Below are positions 51,204 through 63,800 of a DNA stretch of 64,000 bases, piece by piece; the first letter of the stretch is position 1, and the number at the start of each line of letters is the position of its first letter. The stretch lies in assembly GCF_014109725.1 (NCBI RefSeq), contig NZ_CP058554.1, positions 310,001-374,000 on the forward strand, written 5' to 3'. The notes under the pieces are model-generated. The model ran no database searches. It saw only the letters and a program-made list of their open reading frames with translations, and was not told where the DNA came from. This DNA comes from Comamonas piscis. GTDB lineage: Bacteria; Pseudomonadota; Gammaproteobacteria; Burkholderiales; Burkholderiaceae_C. Made by a program: the position numbers and the translations under genes.

Positions 51204-51443
51204 TTGATACCCATTTCTAAGACTTTTATTTCCATCGGGAAGTACGTCGTTTCGCCCTCGACCCACCAGACCCCCAACGGTCGCTTCGGCGCGTCCTTCT
51301 CCTTTCAGCGATCACAAGGCAATGGCAGCTACTGCCGGGTGTTCCGCTTCGACAAGACCTTCGCTTCTGCGGAAGCAGCACGCATCTTTGCCGTGACCCA
51401 AGGCTGGCTCCAATCGTCCATGCCCAAGCCGCCAGTCTGTTGA
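51204..51443 (+). CDS. Small conserved-looking protein, non-ATG start
   Basis: A frame of 79 codons from a TTG at 51204; an in-frame TGA lies just upstream, so it cannot be longer. The core from about residue 12 (GKYVVSPSTHQTPNGRFGASFSFQ, then RFDKTFASAEAARIFAVTQGW) resembles a small single-domain family of beta-type proteins seen in Betaproteobacteria, with the pattern GKY-V-P...AA..A..QG. The start is unsure. It precedes the RNA-binding protein gene by 114 bp on the same strand. Function is unknown. Confidence 0.55.
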   Translation: MIPISKTFISIGKYVVSPSTHQTPNGRFGASFSFQRSQGNGSYCRVFRFDKTFASAEAARIFAVTQGWLQSSMPKPPVC

Positions 51444-51557
51444 TGGCCGGGTGGCTGCAAAGCCCGTCCAACCCCTTGGCGATGTGGCTTGATCCTCAGC
51501 GCCGCATCCAACCCATGCGCTCCCATGGCGCAACCACTTCTAGAAAGAGACTCTGAC

Positions 51558-51914
51558 ATGAGCAACAAAATTTATGTGGGCAACCTGCCCTACTCGGTGA
51601 CTGACTCCAGCCTCCACGACAACTTCTCCGAATTCGGCGCTGTGAGTTCGGCCAAGGTCATGATGGACCGCGAAACCGGTCGCTCCAAGGGCTTCGGCTT
51701 TGTGGAAATGGCCTCTGCCGAAGTGGCCCAGGCCGCGATCGATGCGCTCAATGGCATGTCGGTGGACGGACGCCAGATCGTCGTCAACCTGGCTCGCCCG
51801 CGTGAAGCATCCCGTGGCACCGGTGGAGGTGGTTATGGCGATTCGGGCTACCGTTCGAGCGGCCGTTCCGATGTCGGCTATGGCAATGGCGGCTACGGTG
51901 GTGGCCGTTACTGA
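51558..51914 (+). CDS. RRM-type RNA-binding protein with glycine-rich tail
   Basis: A 118-residue single RNA-recognition-motif protein. RNP2 is IYVGNLPYS (about 5-13) and RNP1 is KGFGFVEM (about 47-54). The C-terminal 35 residues are Gly/Tyr/Ser/Arg-rich (GTGGGGYGDSGYRSSGRSD). In cyanobacteria and proteobacteria such proteins rise at low temperature and bind RNA; a cold-shock role is possible. The start MSNKIYVGN was chosen over 51489. Its leader (about 50916-51203) is AT-rich. A terminator follows 75 bp after the stop. Confidence 0.92.
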   Translation: MSNKIYVGNLPYSVTDSSLHDNFSEFGAVSSAKVMMDRETGRSKGFGFVEMASAEVAQAAIDALNGMSVDGRQIVVNLARPREASRGTGGGGYGDSGYRSSGRSDVGYGNGGYGGGRY

Positions 51915-51988
51915 GCACATCGCATCTTGAAGACCCGGCTGCCTTAGCCGGCGCCCTTCGGATCTGACCGAGCCCGCGCTCCCCGCAC

Positions 51989-52028
51989 AGAGCCTCTCCC
52001 TGCCCTATGGCATGGAGAGGCTCTTTTG
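51989..52028 (+). terminator. Terminator after the RRM gene
   Basis: AGAGCCTCTCC pairs with GGAGAGGCTCT around a 13-nt loop, followed by a T-rich tail. Confidence 0.85.
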
Positions 52029-52365
52029 TCTTTGCTGAACGTCGACGAGCCGCCCTTGCAGGCCCTGGTCTGGCGGCTGGGTCGCGCCTGACGGGCCATT
52101 GGACAGAACACCACAGTTGCCGCGCTGCAGCATCGAAAACACTGGGCCGCGTACCGGGCTTGCACTACGCTGGTGCGCTGGATGCAGATGCCTGCGGCAA
52201 CCGGTGGAGGGGTGCACTACAGAAGCTTTCAGCGGCCGACAAGGGGCCCGCACAGCACGCCTGTTGTGAGCCGTAGACGCGCGCTTTACATTGTCACAGC
52301 GCCGTCATCCCGCCCCCGCAGCATCCATCCACTGGCTGATTTACCAACCCTGGGGACAACGGAAC
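52029..52365. other. Intergenic region upstream of glpQ-like gene
   Basis: About 335 bp without a credible gene. No strong promoter motif or repeat was recognised. Confidence 0.4.
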
Positions 52366-53727
52366 ATGACAACACACCAACCCACATTTCGCCTGGCTGC
52401 GCTGGGCTCTGCCCTGTGCGGCGCACTGCTGCTGACCGCTTGCGGCGGCGGCGATGATGACCCGAGCTTCAAGACCCTGGATGGCAAGCAGCCCCAGGTG
52501 ATCGCGCACCGTGGCTACTCCGGCATGTACCCCGAGCAGACCCGCATGGCCTACGAAAAGGCCGCCGACGCCGGCGCCGACATGCTGGAGCTGGACATGC
52601 ACATGACGCGTGACTGCCAGCTGGTCGCTCGCCACAACGCCTGGCTGAGCGACAGCACCAACATCGCCGATGTGGCCAAGACCAACTCCGCCGTGGCAGC
52701 CCGCAAGCGCACCACGCCTGGCGTGCTGGTGAATGTGAAATACCCCGCCATTCCGGCCAACGGCCCCAGCCAGTACCTGAACGACCTGGTCGAGCCCGGC
52801 AACCAGAAGTCGGTGCTCAAGGCCTTGATCGTCGATGGCGAAGACCACACCAATGACTGGTCGATCAGCGACTTCACGATGCAGGAAATGCGTGACTGGA
52901 TCGCCGGCACCACCTTGGACAACCGCGCTGACCGCCCGACTGAGTGGAACGGCAAGCTGCCCCTGATCAGCGCCCAGGATGTGATCGACATCGCTGCGGC
53001 CAAGGGCAAGTCGCTGGGCCGCACCATCCCCGTGTATGCCGAAACCAAGAACCCCTACTGGAACAACCAGCAGGCGAGTGCCAACGGTTGCGGCAGCGGC
53101 AGCCACCCGTTTGAAGATGCCGTGATGGCGCTGCTGGAGAAGAACAAGCTCAACAGCAAGGACTCGGCCATCTACATCCAGAGCTTTGACCCCGAGAGCC
53201 TGAAGTACCTGCGCAAGGCCGGCATGAAGGCCAAGGGCGTGCAGCTGATCGATGGCAACGACTTCGACCTCAAGGACGGCTCGATGCTCTACATCACCAC
53301 CGATGAATGGACCTTCATCAGCGGCCGCCCTTATAGCTGGACCTTGGCGGGCGATGCCCGCACCTTTGCCGCCATGCAGAGCCCTTCCGGTCTGGCCGAG
53401 ATCAAGACCTATGCCGACGGCATCGGCCCCTGGAAGCCACAGATCCTGGCCCATTCCGTCGTGCCCTACAAGGAAGGCGCGGGCTTGAAGGACGTCAACA
53501 CCCTCAAGGACACGGGCCTGATCGCCAACGCCCACAAGGCCGGCCTGATCGTGCACAGCTTCACCTTCCGCAACGAAGCGGGCCGCCTGGCGGGCATCTA
53601 CCAGGGTGACCCGGTGCAAGAGTTCCTGGCCTACTACCGCCTGGGCATCGACGGCGTGTTCACCGACTTCACCCCCACCGGTGTGAAGGCACGCGATGCC
53701 TACATCGCCGAGCTGAAGAACCAGTAA
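52366..53727 (+). CDS. glpQ: Glycerophosphodiester phosphodiesterase, lipoprotein form
   Basis: A 453-residue enzyme hydrolysing glycerophosphodiesters to glycerol-3-phosphate and an alcohol. The lipobox LLTAC (Cys about 24) in a typical signal predicts a lipid anchor. The GDPD core has IAHRGYSGMYPEQT (about 46-59), LELDMHMTRDCQLVARHN (metal Glu/Asp and catalytic His, about 73-90) and PVYAETKNPYW. The length is that of the long GlpQ/Tc-type enzymes. The start at 52366 was chosen because the lipoprotein signal begins there. Terminator after. Confidence 0.9.
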   Translation: MTTHQPTFRLAALGSALCGALLLTACGGGDDDPSFKTLDGKQPQVIAHRGYSGMYPEQTRMAYEKAADAGADMLELDMHMTRDCQLVARHNAWLSDSTNIADVAKTNSAVAARKRTTPGVLVNVKYPAIPANGPSQYLNDLVEPGNQKSVLKALIVDGEDHTNDWSISDFTMQEMRDWIAGTTLDNRADRPTEWNGKLPLISAQDVIDIAAAKGKSLGRTIPVYAETKNPYWNNQQASANGCGSGSHPFEDAVMALLEKNKLNSKDSAIYIQSFDPESLKYLRKAGMKAKGVQLIDGNDFDLKDGSMLYITTDEWTFISGRPYSWTLAGDARTFAAMQSPSGLAEIKTYADGIGPWKPQILAHSVVPYKEGAGLKDVNTLKDTGLIANAHKAGLIVHSFTFRNEAGRLAGIYQGDPVQEFLAYYRLGIDGVFTDFTPTGVKARDAYIAELKNQ

Positions 53728-53752
53728 TCGCAGCGCAGCAGCGCTCACCCCG

Positions 53753-53777
53753 AAAAGGACGCCTGGCGTCCTTTTTT
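53753..53777 (+). terminator. Terminator after glpQ
   Basis: AAAAGGACGCC pairs with GGCGTCCTTTT and a T-run continues, 25 bp after the stop. Confidence 0.88.
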
Positions 53778-53932
53778 CATGCGGCTATCACTTGGGAAAT
53801 GCGAAGGCTTTCGTGCATTGGGCAGGGAGATGTCGGATTGCGGGATAGACGCCCTCTCACCAGCGGCAAAAAGTCTTATAAACACCGAGGAGGCATCATC
53901 ACCGGTATCAACACCGCGACCAGCAATCACCT

Positions 53933-54538
53933 ATGGACCGTACAACCACCACCAGCGAACTGCGTGCGCAGTTCTTCCCGCTGCTCCTGGCCGCCGGCTT
54001 TGTTCGCCAAGGCGATATCGCCCGGCGTTTGCTGGACGGTGGCGTGGTGCATATCGTCGAGATCCAGCACCGCCCGCGCAGCGCGGTGTTCCAGGTCAAT
54101 CTGGGTGCCCATCTGTTGGCACTGGGCGATGTGGCCCGCGGCACCCTACCCGCGCCGCAAACCATGCGTGACCACGACTGCGCCTGGCGCGGCTCGGTCA
54201 TCGCCGGCTTTCGCAACGCCGCAGACGCCGAGTTTGCCTACGGCGCCAGCGCGCAGGATGCGGCCGAATCGGTGGCCTTTCTGGTGTCGGAATGGCAGCG
54301 GCAGTCCCAGGCCTTTTTTGCGCCACTCAGCAACTACCCCGCATCCTTTCTGGCCGCCGCCCGGCAGGCCGCGCAGGACACGGAACGGCACCCCGCCCAC
54401 CTGCTCACCTGGGCCCGGGTGGCCGTCCTGTTGGCTGAGATTGCACTGGCACAGTCCATCGCCCAGGCAGCGCTGCCCCGGGTGCCGGAGCGCGCTACTT
54501 CGCTGCGTGCGAATCTGGAGGCTGTTTTGACGGGTTGA
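53933..54538 (+). CDS. DUF4304-like protein
   Basis: A 201-residue soluble protein. Its layout (FFPLLLAAGFVRQG near 14-27, VVHIVEIQHRPRSAVFQVNLGAH near 38-60, then helices) fits DUF4304, a family of uncharacterised proteins, some in toxin-immunity settings. It stands alone between glpQ and the hipB-like gene. There is no clear ribosome site; the start MDRTTTT is the only suitable ATG near the domain. Confidence 0.7.
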   Translation: MDRTTTTSELRAQFFPLLLAAGFVRQGDIARRLLDGGVVHIVEIQHRPRSAVFQVNLGAHLLALGDVARGTLPAPQTMRDHDCAWRGSVIAGFRNAADAEFAYGASAQDAAESVAFLVSEWQRQSQAFFAPLSNYPASFLAAARQAAQDTERHPAHLLTWARVAVLLAEIALAQSIAQAALPRVPERATSLRANLEAVLTG

Positions 54539-54576
54539 TTGTTGGAAAAGACGACGAGCAGCTCGTCAACCGCGCT

Positions 54577-54846
54577 TTACCAATCATCCAGTGACCGAAG
54601 TTCAGAGCCGGCATAGTCGCGCGGTTCCGGGCGTGCCCGCAGTACCAGGTCGACGCCCAGAACGCTCAGGAGTTTCATCAAGCGTTCAGCGCTGACGGCC
54701 TTGGGATTGCGTTCCATCGCAGAGACCGTCTGCTGGGTCACCCCCATGCGCATGGCCACCTCTGCCTGGGTGAGCTTGGCTGTCTTGCGAAAAGCACTCA
54801 GAAATATCGGTAGTTGGCGGCTGGTGTGGACGATGAAGTCATCCAT
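54577..54846 (-). CDS. HipB-like XRE-family repressor/antitoxin without a HipA partner
   Basis: An 89-residue DNA-binding protein with a Cro/C1-type helix-turn-helix (LTQAEVAMRMGVTQQTVSAMER, about 25-46) followed by a beta-strand LGVDLVLRARPEP, as in HipB antitoxins. In complete systems hipA follows hipB; here the next gene on this strand is missing and the downstream neighbour is the convergent DUF4304 gene. A palindrome AAATACAA/TTGTATTT lies 70-93 bp upstream, likely its operator. It may be an orphan repressor left after loss of the toxin. Confidence 0.82.
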   Translation of the reverse strand: MDDFIVHTSRQLPIFLSAFRKTAKLTQAEVAMRMGVTQQTVSAMERNPKAVSAERLMKLLSVLGVDLVLRARPEPRDYAGSELRSLDDW

Positions 54847-54915
54847 GCGTGCTCCCCATTCACAGTAACTCAGGAGCAGCTATTGTGAGGCCACAACCCA
54901 TAGACTGTATTCCGA

Positions 54916-54964
54916 AAATACAAGTCTTGGTTTGTATTTCCGTTTTACAGCCAATGGCTTGTAT

Positions 54965-54966
<2 letters not shown>
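54916..54966. promoter_or_regulatory. HipB-type operator: AAATACAA/TTGTATTT dyad plus third half-site
   Basis: AAATACAA (54916-54923) is the reverse complement of TTGTATTT (54932-54939), spaced 8 bp. A further TTGTATTT lies at 54959-54966 over the metH stop. The placement upstream of the repressor gene suggests autoregulation. Confidence 0.6.
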
Positions 54967-57718
<2,752 letters not shown>

Positions 57719-57863
57719 GGAGCTCACCTGTGACAACCAAAAACAGAGACAGAACAGGTGAGCGCCGTTGGAGCGGGCCTGGCAAGGCAGGCCCGTCGTC
57801 CTGCCCCAAGCCTGACAGGCTTGTGGTGGAGGTTCCACCCAGCCGGCTGCAGCGCTCCTTGGG
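57719..57863 (-). promoter_or_regulatory. S-adenosylhomocysteine (SAH) riboswitch controlling metH
   Basis: On the minus strand the leader carries the conserved SAH-aptamer elements. CCCAAG (57858-57863) opens P1, next to GGAGCGCTGC, and pairs with CTTGGG. A hairpin GGTGGA/TCCACC (P2) and a GGCCTG/CAGGCC stem follow. The invariant AACGGCGCTCACC (57757-57769) contains GCGCTC, able to pair with GAGCGC as the pseudoknot. Downstream, GCTCACCTGT (on the minus strand, 57763-57754) can alternatively pair with ACAGGTGAGC (57731-57722), which covers the ribosome site 3 bp before the ATG. SAH binding should free the site, an ON switch. Confidence 0.88.
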
Positions 57864-58091
57864 ACAAGGCCAGGCATTTTAATCCAGGCCAGCCGCGGTG
57901 GCTGCTGCGGGGGAACTTTCCAATAGCCAGAAACACCAAGTTCTTTCGTTGGTTATAGCCTTATTCAATCATAAGATGCTTTGACTTTCATCCATATTGC
58001 AGCACTTTTCTGGCAAAAACCGCCATTCCACAGCCAACACCGGCTTTCTGTATTTAACCAGGTCAAGGCCTGCCATTTGAGGAGAATTCCC

Positions 58092-59330
58092 TTGCATCTG
58101 AGTTTCAGTGCTTACTACACCCTGATCTTTGCCGTTCTGGTGCTCTTGCTGGGCAAGCTGCTGACCCGGCACATCCGCTTTCTGCGCGACTTCAACATCC
58201 CCGAACCGGTATCGGGCGGGCTGGTTGTCGCAGCCGTCATCTTTGCGCTGCACCAGCTCACCGGCCTGACCCTGGCCTTTGCCACCGCGATGCAGACCAG
58301 CTTCATGCTGGTGTTCTTTTCATCGATTGGCCTGAGTGCCAACTTTGCCAAGCTGCGCGAAGGCGGCATGGGCCTGGTGTTGTTCCTGGGTGTGATCGCC
58401 GCCTTTATCTTTGTGCAAAACGGCGTGGGCGTGGGCCTGGCCACCTTGCTGGGGCTTGATCCGCTGATCGGCTTGGTGGCAGGCTCGATCACCTTGCTGG
58501 GCGGCCACGGCACGGCCGGCGCCTGGGGCTCGGTGCTCGAGAACCAGTACGGGCTGAGCGGCGCCACCGCGCTGGGTATTGCCTGCGCCACCTTTGGGTT
58601 GGTGATTGGCGGCCTCTTGGGCGGCCCGCTGGCTAAGCGCCTGATCACCCGCCACCAGTTGGCCCAGCCTCGCAGCATGGCCACCCCAACAGCCAGCAAT
58701 GCGGGCAGCGCCAGCGACGGCAAGGAACCGGCCAACTTTGAAACGCCCAATACAGCCCCCCGCCTGATCACTGCCGAGGCCGCCATTGAAACCCTGGCGC
58801 TGTTTGCCGGCTGCCTGGCCTTTGCCGAGTTCATGACCAGCGCCACCCAGGGCACCAAGCTGCAGCTGCCCACCTTTGTCTGGGCGCTGGGCGGCGGTGT
58901 GGTGATCCGCAATGTGCTGGACTATGGCTTTGGCTTCAAGGTGTTTGACCGTGCCATCGATGTGTTCGGCAATGCCGGCCTGTCCATCTACCTGGCCATT
59001 GCGCTGCTGTCGCTCAAGCTCTGGGAGCTGGCGGATCTGGCCGGTCCCTTGATGATCATCCTGGCTGTGCAAACCATCACCTTGGCGCTGTTCGCCGCCT
59101 TTATCACCTTCCGCATCATGGGCCGCAACTACGATGCGGCCGTGCTGGCCGCCGGCCACTGCGGCTTTGGCATGGGCGCTACCCCCACGGCTGTTGCCAA
59201 TATGCAGGCCATCACCAGCCAGTACGGGCCATCGCACAAGGCATTTTTGATCGTGCCGCTGGTGGGCGCCTTCTTTATCGACATCATCAATGCCTTTGTG
59301 CTGCAGCTGATGATTGCCTGGCTGCGCTGA
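58092..59330 (+). CDS. gltS: Sodium/glutamate symporter
   Basis: A 412-residue, about 10-helix sodium:glutamate symporter of the ESS family. Features are FNIPEPVSGGLVVA (about 33-46), LLGGHGTAGAWGSVL (about 136-150) and the second-half AGHCGFGMGATPTAVANMQA (about 354-373), the repeated GGHGT/GFG-type re-entrant motifs of GltS. The start is a TTG at 58092 with a GAGGAG site 7 nt upstream; the ATG at 57981 would add unrelated residues. It is divergent from metH. A bidirectional terminator follows. Confidence 0.92.
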   Translation: MHLSFSAYYTLIFAVLVLLLGKLLTRHIRFLRDFNIPEPVSGGLVVAAVIFALHQLTGLTLAFATAMQTSFMLVFFSSIGLSANFAKLREGGMGLVLFLGVIAAFIFVQNGVGVGLATLLGLDPLIGLVAGSITLLGGHGTAGAWGSVLENQYGLSGATALGIACATFGLVIGGLLGGPLAKRLITRHQLAQPRSMATPTASNAGSASDGKEPANFETPNTAPRLITAEAAIETLALFAGCLAFAEFMTSATQGTKLQLPTFVWALGGGVVIRNVLDYGFGFKVFDRAIDVFGNAGLSIYLAIALLSLKLWELADLAGPLMIILAVQTITLALFAAFITFRIMGRNYDAAVLAAGHCGFGMGATPTAVANMQAITSQYGPSHKAFLIVPLVGAFFIDIINAFVLQLMIAWLR

Positions 59331-59345
59331 GGCAGTTGCCATATA

Positions 59346-59383
59346 GAAACGGGGCGTCGTGCAAACACGATGCCCCGTTTCGT
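59346..59383. terminator. Bidirectional terminator between gltS and the PACE gene
   Basis: GAAACGGGGC pairs with GCCCCGTTTC with an imperfect inner stem CGTG/CACG. It lies 15 bp past the gltS stop and 14 bp before the convergent PACE stop. Confidence 0.75.
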
Positions 59384-59396
59384 TTTCAGGCCAGGA

Positions 59397-59852
59397 TTAC
59401 TGCGCCGATTGCGGCAGGCCAAAGATGCGGTCAAACGACCAGTTGAAGACAAAGGTGTAGACCAGGAAGAACAGCAGCAGGCCGATATCCATCACCAGTG
59501 CTTCCCAGAGGCTGACCTTGAACCACCAGGCAAACAGGGGGACGAGCATAAAGACGAGGCCACCCTCCATGCCCAGCGCATGCGCAATGCGGCGGCCCAT
59601 GCCGCGCCCGCGCGTGGCCTGGCGCGCTTCCCAGCGCTCGAACAAATGGTTCCAGACCACATTCCACACAATGGCGATCACCGACGACACGGCGGCCACC
59701 ACGCCCGAATGCGCGGCGCCCTGGCCGGACAAGGCCGACAGACCGGCGGTGGCCGCGATGATGGCAATCGCCTCGTACAAGGCGACATAGACGACGCGGC
59801 GCATGGGCCCTTGCAGTGACAAGGGGCTGTTGTGTATTTTTTGAACTGACAT
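59397..59852 (-). CDS. PACE-family multidrug/chlorhexidine efflux protein (AceI-like)
   Basis: A 151-residue, four-helix protein made of two bacterial transmembrane pair domains. PACE landmarks are RRVVYVALYEAIAIIAA (with the functionally required Glu in helix 1), SSVIAIVWNVVWNHLFERWEAR closing the first pair, RIAHALGMEGGLVFMLVPLFAWW and LLFFLVYTFVFNWSFDRIFG closing the second. AceI-type pumps expel biocides or, natively, short diamines. It is divergent from a LysR gene, matching the known aceI-aceR arrangement, with a dyad between them. Confidence 0.9.
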   Translation of the reverse strand: MSVQKIHNSPLSLQGPMRRVVYVALYEAIAIIAATAGLSALSGQGAAHSGVVAAVSSVIAIVWNVVWNHLFERWEARQATRGRGMGRRIAHALGMEGGLVFMLVPLFAWWFKVSLWEALVMDIGLLLFFLVYTFVFNWSFDRIFGLPQSAQ

Positions 59853-59862
59853 GGGGCGCTAT

Positions 59863-59890
59863 CTTATGTGTCATCAGCTGATAACATAAG
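59863..59890. promoter_or_regulatory. LysR-type operator between the PACE and LysR genes
   Basis: CTTATGT (59863-59869) and ACATAAG (59884-59890) flank a perfect palindrome ATCAGCTGAT (59873-59882). It is a 28-bp dyad in the 68-bp divergent gap, 30 bp before the LysR start and 10 bp from the pump start. Confidence 0.65.
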
Positions 59891-59920
59891 TCAGAATCTT
59901 TCAGAAAAATTGATATACCA

Positions 59921-60877
59921 ATGCGCAGCGCTTTTGCCCCCTTCGACTCTGACACCATCCAGACCTTGTTGGCGGTGCTCGACCACGGCAGCTTCTCGGC
60001 GGCCGCACGCGCCCTGGGCAAGGTGCCTTCGGCGGTGAGCATGCAGATTGCCCAGCTGGAGGCGGAGCTGCAGATGCCACTGTTTGCCCGCGTGGGCCGC
60101 GAGCCAACGCCCTTGCCGGCGGCGTTGGCGCTGGAACCGCAGGCGCGCCTGCTGGCCGCACAGCTGCAGCAGCTCAATGCCCATGCGCTGGCCTTGGAGC
60201 AAGGGCTGGAATCGCGGCTCACCGTCGCCATCGCACCCGAGCTGGTGTCCGCGCCTTGGGCAGCACCCTTGGCGGCCTTGGCGCAGGAGTACCCGCAGCT
60301 GGCGGTGGAAGTGCTGACCGCCCCGCAGGCCGATGCCTTGACCATGCTGCACAGCGGCCGCGCGCAGCTGGCGCTGGTGTTTGAGCGGCCCAGCCTCGAT
60401 GGCCGCGAAGGTTTTCAGGAAGTGGCGACCGAGACCTTGCTGGCTGTCATCGCCCCCAGCCACCCACTGATGCAGTCACTGGACCATGCACCTCCGCCGG
60501 GCGAAGCGACGCGGCCCCAGCTGCGCGAACACCACCTGACCAATACCCGGCAGATCATCGTCGCCAGCCGCGACTGGTCGCTCAGCCATGAGCGCCTGGT
60601 CTATGCCCGCGATGTCTGGCGCACCGACAACCATGCGGCTGCCTTGCAGATGGTCAGCGCCGGCATTGGCTGGGGCTGGCTGCCCCAGCCGCTGGTCGCG
60701 CCACTGCTGCAGTCGGGCGCGCTGGTGGCGATGGAGTTTGCCAACCTCAGCAACGGTGCCCAGCTGTATGTGGATGTGGTCTGGTCCAAGGAGCACCCGA
60801 TGGGCCTGGCCGCCAAGCGCTTTGTGGCGCTGGTGCAGGCGGCATCACAAGCGCCACCGTCGGCAGAAACACCTTAA
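59921..60877 (+). CDS. LysR-family regulator divergent from the PACE efflux gene
   Basis: A 318-residue LysR protein. The helix-turn-helix is at about 17-50 (HGSFSAAARALGKVPSAVSM), followed by LTVAIAPELVSAPWAAPLAA and GIGWGWLPQPLVAPLL in the effector domain. By analogy with AceR of Acinetobacter it probably senses the pump substrate and activates the divergent pump gene. The stop overlaps the convergent mechanosensitive channel stop by 4 bp (TTAA). Confidence 0.88.
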   Translation: MRSAFAPFDSDTIQTLLAVLDHGSFSAAARALGKVPSAVSMQIAQLEAELQMPLFARVGREPTPLPAALALEPQARLLAAQLQQLNAHALALEQGLESRLTVAIAPELVSAPWAAPLAALAQEYPQLAVEVLTAPQADALTMLHSGRAQLALVFERPSLDGREGFQEVATETLLAVIAPSHPLMQSLDHAPPPGEATRPQLREHHLTNTRQIIVASRDWSLSHERLVYARDVWRTDNHAAALQMVSAGIGWGWLPQPLVAPLLQSGALVAMEFANLSNGAQLYVDVVWSKEHPMGLAAKRFVALVQAASQAPPSAETP

Positions 60878-63800
60878 GCGCCCTGCGCCTCCTGTGGCGC
60901 AGCAGCGGCTGGCGGCAGATCGCGCACATGGATGTCCATCTGCGGGAAGGCCACTGCAATGCCGGCCGCCTTCAGGCGCGCATTGATGCTGCGGTTGAGG
61001 TCGTTGCGCACCGGCAGGCGGTCGTCCACCGCGCCCACATAGACGCGCAGCTCAAACTTCTGGCCCTGGCCTTCGAGCGCCATGAACCAGCAATTGGCCT
61101 CGGGCTCGCGCAGCACCTTGGGGTGCTCGGCCGCAATCGCCAGCAGCATGCGCTGCACCTCGGCCGGGTCGCTGCCATGGGCCACGGAGACATCGATGAT
61201 CAAACGCGTCACATCGTCACTCAAGGTCCAGTTCGTCACCTGGCCGGTGATGAAAGTCTTGTTCGGAATGACGATTTCCTGGTTGTCAAAATCCAGCACC
61301 GTGGTCGCGCGGGTGCGGATGCGGGTGACGGTGCCGGTGTGCTGGTTGATGGTGATCACATCACCGACGCGGAAGGGCCGCTCCACCAGCAGGATCAAGC
61401 CTGAGACAAAGTTCGCAAAAATCTCCTGCAGACCAAAACCCAGACCCACGGTCAGCGCGGCGGCCATCCACTGCAACTGGCTCCAGCGCAGCCCCAGCAA
61501 GGACAGCGCGCTCACCGTGCCGGCAATCGTGATGCCATAGCGCGCCAAGGTAGCCATCGTGTAGCGGTCCGAACTGCTGACCCGGCGCGTGCTGGAGAAC
61601 ACTACCTCGACCAGGCCCGGCAGATTGCGGGTCAGGCTGAAGGTCATCAGCAGGATCAGCGCGCCGATCAGCAGGTCCATCAGGCTCACCGGTGCGGGGC
61701 GGGCAATGCCGCTGGCCTCCGTGTTAGTGGTGTACCAAAGCACCACCCCTTCAAAACGCAGCAGCGCCGGCAGCACTGGCGACCAGGCGTACACCAAACT
61801 CAGGGCCACCAGCACCCGCTGCAGCAAGCCCAGCAGGCGGTGCGCCTGGGTGCTCACCGTCACCAGCGCCATTTGGCTTTGCTCATCGCTGGCATTGGTG
61901 TTGGCATTGCTGGCAGTGCCCGTGCCGGCATCGGCAGCCGCCGCGGCATTGGCCGCCTGGCGCTGCAGCGCTGCCGCGCGCAGCCGGTTCAGCGCCAGCC
62001 GGCGCTCACCCAGCAGCAGCCAGCGCCGCAGCAGGCTCACCAGCACCTCCGCCGCCGCCAAAAACACAAAGCTGCTCAGCAGCGCCTGGATCACCTCGGT
62101 GGCGGTGTAGACATAGCCCAGCACAATGCCCACCAAGGTGATGGCCAGCACCAAGAGCGCCGCCACGCTCACCACCTGGCTCCAGCGCAGGCCCGGGCGT
62201 TGCTTGAGCACGCTTTGCCGCAGGTAGCGGAAGGCCATCCAGGCCAGGCCCAGGGTCAGCACCAGCAGGCACATGCGGCCCCAGGTGCTGATGGCGGAGT
62301 CGTCGTGGCTGTAGAAGGCCAGGCCACCCAGCAGGTCGATCGGCACGATCAGCCAGGTCGCGCGCAGCACCATCTGGCGCAGCACCTGCACCCGCTCACG
62401 CGGCCAGCCAAAGTGCGCAACGGCCAGCCCGCAGGGGCGGAACAGCACATTCAGCAAGGTCACCACAAACACAAAGGCGCTCAGCTGCTCCAGCGCCTGG
62501 CCCAAGGGCTCCAGCGCCACCGGGGCGGCGGCCGATTGCAGCAGCACCCCAAGCGCGGCGGTGGCAAAGCTCCAGGGCAGCGCATACAGCAGGCTCCAGC
62601 CCAGCGCCATCAAGGTCAGGCCAAAGTGGTCTTGCGAGAAGTTATCCACCTGCTCGGCAATGGCCTGCAGCTTCTGCAAGGCATAGCGGCGCAGGCCCAG
62701 CAGCAGCAGCACGCCGGCAAAGATGCCGGCATAGATCCAGAGGTTGCGCAGAATGCTGGCGCCCAGCACGCGCGCCGTGTTCCAGGGCGAGGCATTGGCA
62801 CTGGGCTCCAGGCCTGCAGGGTCGGCGCTGCGCAGCACCGAGCGCCATTCGTCCAGCCAGCCGCCGCCCATGGCCAGGTGGCTGGGGAACCACAGCAGCT
62901 CCTTGTCCATCACCTGCCGCAGCGCACTGCCACTCTTCAAGGTGGATTGCAGCGCGGCATCGGTCTGCTCCAGCACGGCGATGCGCCGCAGCAGCAAGGG
63001 CTGCAGCTGGTCGATCAGCGCGGCCTGCTTGGTCCACAAGGCCGTGTTCTGGACACCGCCGCGCGGGGTCATCGCCGCGCTGCGGCCGCCACCGACCGCC
63101 GCCGTGCCATTGAGGTCAAAGCGCCGCTCGCTGGCATTGAACAGCGCCAGGCGCAGCTCAGCCAGCTGCCGCAGGGTGGCCTTGCGCCGCGCCTGGAGGG
63201 TGTTGACGGTGGGCAGCGCCACCCGCTGCTTCCACAGCCACTGGCCCACTGATGCGCTTCCGCCCAAACGCAGGCGGGCCTGCGTGTCGCGCAGCGCAGA
63301 GGCCAGCTGGCTTTGGCGGTATTCATCGCTGGCCAGCGCCTGGCGCTCCTGCACCAGGCGGTCGTTGTGCGCCAGGATCTGTTCGGCCAGCGTGGTGTTC
63401 TGCTGGGCCACATCGCGCACGGCGGCGGGCGCCTCGGCCACGTCGCTTTCGGCAGCCTGCGTTTGCTGCACCTGCTGCTCCAGCTGCTGGCGGGCGCGGT
63501 CGGCAATACGCTGGTTCAGCCAGGCCACGCGGGGCGTGCGCTCCAGCAACTCGCGGCGCTGGGTTTGCAGTTGCACATCCAGCAGGCGCTGGCGGGTTTC
63601 TATCGTGGATTGCTCTTCCTGGCGCAGTGCCAGTTCTTGTCTGGCGCGGCGGTTTTCAGCATTGCGGCGCAGTTGGCGCGCCTGGGTCAGAGCGGTCGAT
63701 TCGCCGGGTTCGGCCGTCACCGGCGTGGCCGTTTCCTGCACGCGCTGCTGCAAGGTGGCCAGGTCCGTCCGGCCATTGCCGGGCTGGGCCACCAGGTTGG

